From the NCBI GenBank assembly GCA_013298245.1, contig JAAFHD010000252.1, forward strand, positions 1 through 5,787: DNA of 5,787 nt, given 5' to 3'. The notes under the pieces are model-generated. The model had not been told where the DNA came from. It saw nothing but the letters and a program-made list of their open reading frames with translations, and did not search any database. The DNA comes from Alphaproteobacteria bacterium. Lineage in GTDB: Bacteria > Pseudomonadota > Alphaproteobacteria > Acetobacterales > Acetobacteraceae. Shown here piece after piece: positions 1 to 5,787 of this stretch. The translations under genes and the position numbers were made by a program. Every line of letters starts with the position of its first letter. The stretch's first letter is position 1.

Positions 1-34
1 AGACGCGGGCTGGGGCCGCATTCGCCGGGTATGA
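1..34 (+). CDS. Possible 3' end of an upstream gene (partial)
   Basis: Reading from base 2, the window opens with ten sense codons (DAGWGRIRRV) followed by TGA at 32-34. That stop overlaps the ATG of the transporter as ATGA. The same kind of overlap joins the next two genes, so an upstream operon member ending here is plausible. Ten residues are far too few to name a family, and an open frame this short could be chance. The gene, if real, begins left of the window. Confidence 0.35.
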   Translation, partial: DAGWGRIRRV

Positions 35-948
35 TTCCAGGCTGGATCGCTTTCACCGTCGCGGCCGCTGCCTTCCAATGCTGGCGCACGGCCAAGCAGC
101 AGAAGCTGCGCGGGGCCTTGTCGGTCAATGGCGCGGCGGTGGTGCGATACCTGTACGGCGTGCCGGCGGGGGCGGTGATTCTGGGCGTGTATTGGCTGGT
201 GTTTGGCGGCGAAGTGGGCGCGTTTTCGGCGTGGTTTCTGGTGCTGTGCGCGGCCGGTGGGCTGGGGCAGATTCTGGGCACCAACCTGCTGATCATGTCG
301 TTTGATTCGCGCGGTTTTGCGGTGGGCACCGCCTATTCGAAAACGGAAGCCATCCAGGCCGCGATCATCGCGCTGGTGGTGTTGGGAGAGGTTATCCCGT
401 GGCTGTCCTGGGCCGGCATCGCGGTATCCGTGGCGGGCGTGCTGGTGCTGTCCTTCGCGGGTAAGGGTGTGACACCGGGCGCGCTGCTGGCCGCGACCTT
501 CCAGCGTGGCGCGATGCTGGGGATGGCCGCAGGCTTCGCCTTCGCCGTCTGTGCCATCTTCATCAAGGCGGCGAACACCACGCTGCCTGGTGCGGACCCC
601 ATCCTGAAGGCGCTGGTCTGCCTGGTGGTGATCAACGCCATGCAGACCACCATGCAGGGTAGCTGGCTGCTGGCGCGCGAGCCCGGAGAACTGCGCCGCG
701 TCTTCGCGACATGGCGGGATTCGATGCAGGTGGGTGCCTTGTCAGCGGCCGGTTCCGCGTGCTGGTTTTCGGCCTTCGCGCTGGCGCCGGTGGCGATGGT
801 GCGCGCCGTCGGCCAGGTGGAAATCCTGTTCACCCTGCTGATGAGCCGCTTCTATCTGAAGGAACGCACGAAACCCGCGGAACGCCTGGGCGCGCTGGTG
901 GTGGTGGCGGGCGTGGTGCTGGTGCTGTGGGGGAAATACGCGGGGTGA
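31..948 (+). CDS. DMT superfamily transporter (EamA-like), inner-membrane permease
   Basis: The protein is 305 aa, the usual size for ten-helix drug/metabolite transporters. Hydrophobic segments alternate with short loops along its whole length: about 4-16, 36-58, 66-90, 108-118, 124-143, 161-180, 190-206, 232-252, 260-273 and 286-300. The two internally related halves typical of EamA proteins can be seen. Residues 96-143 (AVGTAYSKTEAIQAA, then LGE) match in layout 253-300 (PVAMVRAVGQVEILFTLL, then LKERT); in each, a helix ending near an acidic residue leads into a final hydrophobic helix. The family exports or imports small metabolites, but the substrate cannot be read from sequence. The ATG at 31 is chosen because the hydrophobic N-terminus starts right there and it forms an ATGA overlap with a possible upstream stop; no strong Shine-Dalgarno is visible. 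Its TGA overlaps the start of the dehydrogenase, so the two genes are probably co-translated. Confidence 0.85.
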   Translation: MIPGWIAFTVAAAAFQCWRTAKQQKLRGALSVNGAAVVRYLYGVPAGAVILGVYWLVFGGEVGAFSAWFLVLCAAGGLGQILGTNLLIMSFDSRGFAVGTAYSKTEAIQAAIIALVVLGEVIPWLSWAGIAVSVAGVLVLSFAGKGVTPGALLAATFQRGAMLGMAAGFAFAVCAIFIKAANTTLPGADPILKALVCLVVINAMQTTMQGSWLLAREPGELRRVFATWRDSMQVGALSAAGSACWFSAFALAPVAMVRAVGQVEILFTLLMSRFYLKERTKPAERLGALVVVAGVVLVLWGKYAG

Positions 949-1724
949 ATCCATACTTCCTGAACGTGCTGATCACCGGTGCTTCGTCGGGGCTGGGGGC
1001 GGCGCTGGCGCGTGAATGCGCGGGCCCAGGTGTCACGCTGCATCTCTCGGGGCGCGACATCGAACGGCTTGGCGTGGTGGCCGATGAATGCCGCGCGCGC
1101 GGTGCCGGCGTGCGCCCCGTGGTGATTGATGTGTGCGACGCGCCGACCATGGCGGAGTGGATCGCAGGCTGCGGCCGGCTGGACCTGGTGATCTGCAATG
1201 CGGGCGTGGGTGCTGGCACCGGCGATGCCTGGGAAAGTGCCGATGACGCGCGGCGCGTGTTCGACACCAACATCACCGGCGTGCTGAACACCGCGCTGCC
1301 CGCGATCGAGGTGATGGCCACGCAGGAACCAGCGCGCGATGGCTTTCGCGGGCATGTGGCGGTGGTGGCGTCTCTGGCCGCCTTCATCGCCGGCCCCAGC
1401 GCGCCCGCCTATGCCGCCAGCAAAGCTGCGGTGCAGCGCTGGGCCGAGGCGCGCGACGGCACCGAACGCAAGCGCGGTATCCGGATGCACTCGATCTGCC
1501 CGGGCTTCGTGCGCACGCCGATGACGGCGAAAAACCCCTTCCCCATGCCGCTGCTGATGGACGCCGACGAAGCGGCGCGGCGCACCATGGCGGGGCTGCA
1601 GGTGGGCAAGCTGCGGATTGTCTATCCGCGGCGGATATACTGGCTGGCAAGGGCGGTCGGCGCGCTGCCGCCAGGGTTGTTGAACCGGTTGTTGGGGGCG
1701 GCGCCGCCGAAGCCCAAGGCGTAG
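945..1724 (+). CDS. Short-chain dehydrogenase/reductase (classical SDR)
   Basis: This is a 259-aa NAD(P)-dependent oxidoreductase, a typical length for classical SDRs. Hallmarks occur in order: the glycine-rich nucleotide loop TGASSGLG (residues 11-18), SGRD (35-38) after the second strand, D63, CNAGVG (84-89), N109, the catalytic serine S143, and YAASK with Y156 and K160. The 13-residue S-to-Y distance is usual, and PGFVRT (186-191) follows. R37 after the second strand favours NADP(H) over NAD(H); that is inference. The segment after 195 (KNPFPMPLL) defines the substrate side and does not identify the substrate. The GTG at 945 is preferred: it makes a GTGA overlap with the transporter stop, and the glycine loop then begins ten residues in. 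Starting at GTG 966 would leave almost nothing ahead of the first strand. An open frame continues upstream to 711 but lies inside the transporter gene. Coupling suggests the enzyme and transporter share a pathway, which is unknown. Confidence 0.88.
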   Translation: MNPYFLNVLITGASSGLGAALARECAGPGVTLHLSGRDIERLGVVADECRARGAGVRPVVIDVCDAPTMAEWIAGCGRLDLVICNAGVGAGTGDAWESADDARRVFDTNITGVLNTALPAIEVMATQEPARDGFRGHVAVVASLAAFIAGPSAPAYAASKAAVQRWAEARDGTERKRGIRMHSICPGFVRTPMTAKNPFPMPLLMDADEAARRTMAGLQVGKLRIVYPRRIYWLARAVGALPPGLLNRLLGAAPPKPKA

Positions 1725-1732
1725 CGTCCGAT

Positions 1733-1750
1733 CCCATCAGGCCTGATGGG
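1733..1750. terminator. Perfect palindrome between convergent genes, candidate bidirectional terminator
   Basis: CCCATCAGGCCTGATGGG is an exact 18-bp inverted repeat in the 44-bp gap between the dehydrogenase stop (1724) and the deformylase stop (1769). CCGAT (1728-1732) and ATCGG (1754-1758) extend the stem with a 3-base bulge on one side. Neither side has a run of T, so intrinsic termination would be weak or non-canonical. A protein-binding palindrome is the other reading. Confidence 0.45.
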
Positions 1751-1768
1751 TGAATCGGCCGCGCAAAA

Positions 1769-2287
1769 TCAGTCGTCCCGCGCTTTCGCCTTCAAATCCT
1801 TCGCCAACCGTCGCAGCAGCATGTTGCGCTTCAGGATGGAGAGGTAGTCCACGAACAGCTTGCCATCCAAATGGTCGATCTCGTGCTGCAAGCAGGCGGA
1901 AAGCAACCCCTCGCCCTCCACCTCCTGCTTGGAACCATCCAACGCCAGATAGCGCACCCGCACCCGATACGGCCGCGTGACATCCGCGAATTGTCCAGGC
2001 AGCGACAGGCACCCTTCCTCCCGCACCGCCAGTTCCTCGCTGGCCGCGACCAGCTCCGGGTTGACCAGCACCATCGGCGCCGGCGCATCCTTCGGTCCGC
2101 AATCCAGCACCACCAGGCGCAGCCCCACACCCACCTGCGGCGCGGCCAGGCCGACGCCAGGCGCCTTGTACATCGTGGCCAGCATGCGATCCGCCAGGTC
2201 GCGCACCTGATCGGCCGCGGCAACAGGCTTGGCCTTCTGCCGCAGGATCGGCGCAGGCACATACAGAATGGGTAGCGTTTCCGTCAT
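1769..2287 (-). CDS. def: Peptide deformylase
   Basis: The enzyme removes the formyl group from the N-terminal methionine of nascent proteins at the ribosome exit, using a bound divalent metal (usually Fe2+). The protein is 172 aa, normal for the family. All three signature motifs are present in order: GVGLAAPQ (44-51), EGCLS (91-95, metal ligand C93) and HEIDH (135-139, metal ligands H135 and H139, catalytic E136), followed by DGKLFVDYLS. The C-terminal tail is short and basic (LLRRLAKDLKAKARDD). The ATG at 2287 gives the family-like opening MTETLPILYVPAPILRQKAK. An in-frame ATG at 2335 would add 16 arginine-rich residues unlike any deformylase and would run through the promoter region. No fmt gene follows it here, although def and fmt are often adjacent, so this could be one of several def paralogues, which alphaproteobacteria often carry. 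It diverges from the heat-shock gene and converges with the dehydrogenase. Confidence 0.96.
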   Translation of the reverse strand: MTETLPILYVPAPILRQKAKPVAAADQVRDLADRMLATMYKAPGVGLAAPQVGVGLRLVVLDCGPKDAPAPMVLVNPELVAASEELAVREEGCLSLPGQFADVTRPYRVRVRYLALDGSKQEVEGEGLLSACLQHEIDHLDGKLFVDYLSILKRNMLLRRLAKDLKAKARDD

Positions 2288-2322
2288 GCACCGCGCATAC
2301 CGCCGCGCCGCGCGGCTTGCAA
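2287..2322 (-). promoter_or_regulatory. Candidate sigma-70-type promoter of def
   Basis: On the minus strand TTGCAA (2322-2317, four of six bases of the -35 consensus) is followed after exactly 17 bases by TATGCG (2299-2294), a weak -10. Transcription would start about seven bases on, at or next to the A of the def ATG at 2287. That would make the mRNA leaderless or nearly so, consistent with the lack of a visible Shine-Dalgarno. Pattern reading only. Confidence 0.35.
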
Positions 2323-2344
2323 CGAAGCGCCGCACTTGCCATGT
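2316..2344 (+). promoter_or_regulatory. Candidate RpoH (sigma-32) promoter of the hsp20 gene
   Basis: CTTGCAA (2316-2322) and GCCATGT (2338-2344) are 15 bases apart. They resemble the heat-shock sigma consensus CTTGAAA / CCCATnT with one mismatch in each box. The predicted start near 2351 lies just before the first hairpin of the hsp20 leader, which fits the thermometer model below. The -35 box shares the self-complementary TTGCAA with the divergent def promoter. Confidence 0.45.
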
Positions 2345-2352
2345 CTTGCGCG

Positions 2353-2400
2353 TGCGCTGCCGCTTCAGGGGCGCATGAGCACCGCTCCCAGGGAGGGTTC
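2353..2400 (+). promoter_or_regulatory. ROSE-like RNA thermometer in the hsp20 leader
   Basis: Two hairpins can be drawn. The first pairs TGCGC (2353-2357) with GCGCA (2371-2375), with further inner pairs. The second sequesters the Shine-Dalgarno GGGAGGG (2391-2397): CTC (2385-2387) pairs with GAG (2393-2395), G2384 faces G2396, and C2383 pairs with G2397. A 5'-YGCU-3' strand with a G opposite a G of the Shine-Dalgarno is the core of known ROSE elements, whose consensus is U(U/C)GCU; here it reads CCGCU. ROSE elements control small heat-shock genes in alpha- and gammaproteobacteria by melting on warming. The structure is deduced by hand. Confidence 0.55.
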
Positions 2401-2865
2401 ATGTCTCGCGGTTCCGTCTTCGGCTCGCCCCTGTTTCTGGGCTTCGACCACCTCGAACAAATGCTGGACCGCGTGCAGAAAAGCGCGGAAGGCTACCCGC
2501 CCTACAACATCGAACAAACCGCCGAAAACCGGCTGCGCATCACACTCGCCGTCGCAGGCTTTTCCATGGACGACCTGCAGATCACCCAGGAAGACAACCA
2601 ACTGGTGATCCGCGGCCGCCAACGCGAAGAAGCCGAAGGCCGCGTCTTCATCCACCGCGGCATCGCATCACGCCAATTCCAACGCGCCTTCGTCATCGCC
2701 GAAGGGATCGAAGTGGAAGGCGCCTGGCTGGACCGCGGCCTTCTCCACATCGACCTGATGCGCCCCATGCCGGAAGTGCGCGTGAAATCCATCCCCATCG
2801 CGAGCCGCGGCGCCGGCCCCGGGCGCCCCGTGGTGAACGGCCGGGCGCAGCGCGACGAGGAGTGA
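2401..2865 (+). CDS. Small heat-shock protein, Hsp20 family (HspA/IbpA class)
   Basis: This is an ATP-independent holdase that binds unfolding proteins in the cytoplasm and hands them to DnaK/ClpB. The protein is 154 aa, typical of bacterial class A small heat-shock proteins. An N-terminal arm contains FLGFDHLEQMLDR (12-24). YPPYNIE (32-38) opens the alpha-crystallin domain, which runs to about 130: AGFSMDD (52-58), LVIRGR (68-73), FIHRGIASRQFQRAF (83-97) and the dimer/core strand LDRGLLHIDL (110-119). The C-terminal I-x-I anchor is IPI (131-133). The tail (134-154) is rich in Gly, Arg and acidic residues. The ATG at 2401 is chosen because GGGAGGG stands 3 bases before it and the family's N-terminal arm starts there; the frame stays open upstream but adds unrelated residues. 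The leader suggests heat control both by RpoH and by an RNA thermometer. It converges on gyrB across the repeat-filled spacer. Confidence 0.94.
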   Translation: MSRGSVFGSPLFLGFDHLEQMLDRVQKSAEGYPPYNIEQTAENRLRITLAVAGFSMDDLQITQEDNQLVIRGRQREEAEGRVFIHRGIASRQFQRAFVIAEGIEVEGAWLDRGLLHIDLMRPMPEVRVKSIPIASRGAGPGRPVVNGRAQRDEE

Positions 2866-2879
2866 TGCGGAGGTAGCCC

Positions 2880-2906
2880 CTGGGGAAGGGCTTTGCCCTC
2901 CCCCAG
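2880..2906 (+). terminator. Strong hairpin downstream of hsp20, part of left repeat copy
   Basis: CTGGGGAAGGGC (2880-2891) and GCCCTCCCCCAG (2895-2906) pair at 11 of 12 positions around a TTT loop, 14 bases after the hsp20 stop. It is well placed to end or stabilise the hsp20 transcript, but no T tract follows, so function as an intrinsic terminator is uncertain. Confidence 0.4.
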
Positions 2907-2973
2907 ACCCTCACCCACCAAGGGCCGGGAGGCCCCTGGACCCCGGGTTATGGCAAGGTTTGGGGAGGGGGCA
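2880..2973 (+). repeat. Structured intergenic repeat, left copy
   Basis: A 94-bp unit with three parts: a hairpin at 2880-2906, a second hairpin CCAAGGGCC/GGCCCCTGG at 2918-2939 (8 of 9 pairs, loop GGGA), and a 23-bp terminal arm at 2951-2973. The same order of parts, with similar sequence, is found on the other strand at 3102-3006. Together the two make most of the 2866-3121 spacer, which holds no credible gene. The composition resembles the G/C-rich palindromic spacer repeats I associate with Acetobacteraceae genomes; that link is from memory. Confidence 0.75.
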
Positions 2974-3003
2974 TCAAGGGCGCACCCGTCATCAAGGGCG
3001 CAC
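2972..3003 (+). repeat. Two direct 14-bp repeats in the spacer between the inverted copies
   Basis: CATCAAGGGCGCAC occurs at 2972-2985 and again, identical, at 2990-3003, a period of 18 bp with CCGT between. The first copy takes its opening CA from the end of the left 23-bp arm. The unit is absent from the flanking repeat bodies. Confidence 0.85.
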
Positions 3004-3005
3004 GC

Positions 3006-3102
3006 TGCCCCCTCCCCAAACCTTGCCAAGACTCATGGTTTCCAAAGGCCCCTCGGCCTTTGGTGGGGGGAGGTTTGGAGGGGGGCAAAGCCCCTCTCCA
3101 AA
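3006..3102 (-). repeat. Structured intergenic repeat, right copy (inverted)
   Basis: A 97-bp unit inverted relative to the left copy. The inner 23-bp arm (3006-3028) is an exact reverse complement of 2951-2973. Next comes the hairpin CCAAAGGCC/GGCCTTTGG (3042-3050 with 3055-3063, perfect 9-bp stem, loop CCTC). The outer hairpin is 3074-3086 with 3090-3102 (12 of 13 positions complementary, loop AAA). The changes against the left copy are scattered, while the stems are kept by matching changes on both arms in places, for example the AAGG/CCTT step. This copy ends next to the gyrB stop and may protect or end the gyrB transcript. Confidence 0.75.
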
Positions 3103-3121
3103 GAGCGACCTTCGGCGTCGC

Positions 3122-3123
<2 letters not shown>
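3103..3123 (-). terminator. Hairpin overlapping the gyrB stop codon, candidate terminator
   Basis: GAGCGAC (3103-3109) and GTCGCTC (3117-3123) form a perfect 7-bp stem with a 7-base loop. On the gyrB strand the stem begins inside the TGA codon and is followed by only TTT before GG. Immediately beyond lies the outer hairpin of the right repeat copy. The short T tract makes it a weak candidate on its own. Confidence 0.45.
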
Positions 3124-5605
<2,482 letters not shown>

Positions 5606-5787
5606 TCAGGCCATGCCCCAGCCGGGGTTTTCCACAACCGCGCCAGGGGTCACCACAAAGGCCTGCGCGGCGCCGCGCAGGGGGGCGAAAAGATCGGCTT
5701 CCGTGCCCGTCAACCACACCTGCGCGGGCAGGGCAGACAATGCCGAAAACAGCGCATCGCGCCGCGCGGCATCCAAGTGCGCCGCCA
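5606..5787 (-). CDS. recF: RecF, C-terminal end (partial, start beyond right edge)
   Basis: The last 59 codons of a minus-strand gene end in TGA at 5608-5606. The visible protein begins AAHLDAARRDALFSAL, the segment that directly follows the Walker B aspartate/glutamate (LLDEVAAHLD) in RecF and contains the D-loop-type LD. It continues PAQVWLTGTEADLFAPLRG, matching the conserved RecF end in which a strand leads to TGT. RecF is an SMC-like ATPase that loads RecA at gaps with RecO and RecR. The Walker A, signature and Walker B motifs lie outside the window. Position just upstream of gyrB on the same strand is the classic dnaA-dnaN-recF-gyrB arrangement. The tail AVVENPGWGMA is lineage-specific in appearance. 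Confidence 0.88.
   Translation of the reverse strand, partial: AAHLDAARRDALFSALSALPAQVWLTGTEADLFAPLRGAAQAFVVTPGAVVENPGWGMA

Noticed and set aside
711..944. Upstream extension of the dehydrogenase frame
   Set aside because: It lies inside the transporter gene in another frame, encodes Gly/Arg-rich low-complexity residues, and is not part of any SDR; the GTG at 945 fits both family length and overlap.
2317..2400. Upstream start for the hsp20 gene
   Set aside because: The added residues are Ala/Cys-rich and unlike the family, whereas ATG 2401 has a strong Shine-Dalgarno just before it.
1737..2402. Minus-strand open frame across def and its promoter
   Set aside because: It is a Gly/Ala-rich out-of-frame reading of def with no recognisable domain.
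2972..3003. Possible CRISPR or integron-like array
   Set aside because: There are only two 14-bp units with a 4-bp gap, with no regular spacers and no cas or integrase gene nearby.

Overview
The window is GC-rich DNA with dense, short-spaced bacterial genes. The gyrB/recF sequences, the gene order and the style of the intergenic repeats point to an alphaproteobacterium, most likely in Acetobacteraceae (Roseomonas-like). The family-level assignment is inference from remembered sequence style, not from a search.

Layout, left to right. (1) Plus strand, 1-1724: the last codons of a possible upstream gene, a DMT/EamA-type membrane transporter, and a classical short-chain dehydrogenase. They are linked by 4-base stop/start overlaps (ATGA at 31-34, GTGA at 945-948) and look like one translationally coupled operon. 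(2) A perfect 18-bp palindrome at 1733-1750 lies between the converging dehydrogenase and peptide deformylase genes. (3) A divergent pair: def (minus, 1769-2287) and a small heat-shock protein of the HspA/IbpA class (plus, 2401-2865). Their 113-bp shared spacer has candidate promoters for both genes, built around one self-complementary TTGCAA. It also has a 5' leader for the heat-shock gene that folds on paper like a ROSE RNA thermometer. (4) A convergent spacer, 2866-3121, holds no gene. It is filled by two inverted copies of a roughly 95-bp structured repeat separated by a 32-bp spacer that carries a short direct repeat. (5) Minus strand: complete gyrB (3122-5539), preceded by the 3' end of recF (5606 to the right edge). 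This is the usual recF-gyrB order of the dnaA-dnaN-recF-gyrB replication cluster.

The genes are ordinary housekeeping, stress and transport functions: N-terminal deformylation of new proteins, holdase chaperoning, DNA supercoiling and recombinational repair. I see no phage, CRISPR, toxin-antitoxin or other defence-type system and no sign of an undescribed multi-gene system. The points most worth a second look are non-coding: the putative RNA thermometer, the paired inverted repeat element, the shared divergent promoter with a possibly leaderless def mRNA, and the hairpin between recF and gyrB.
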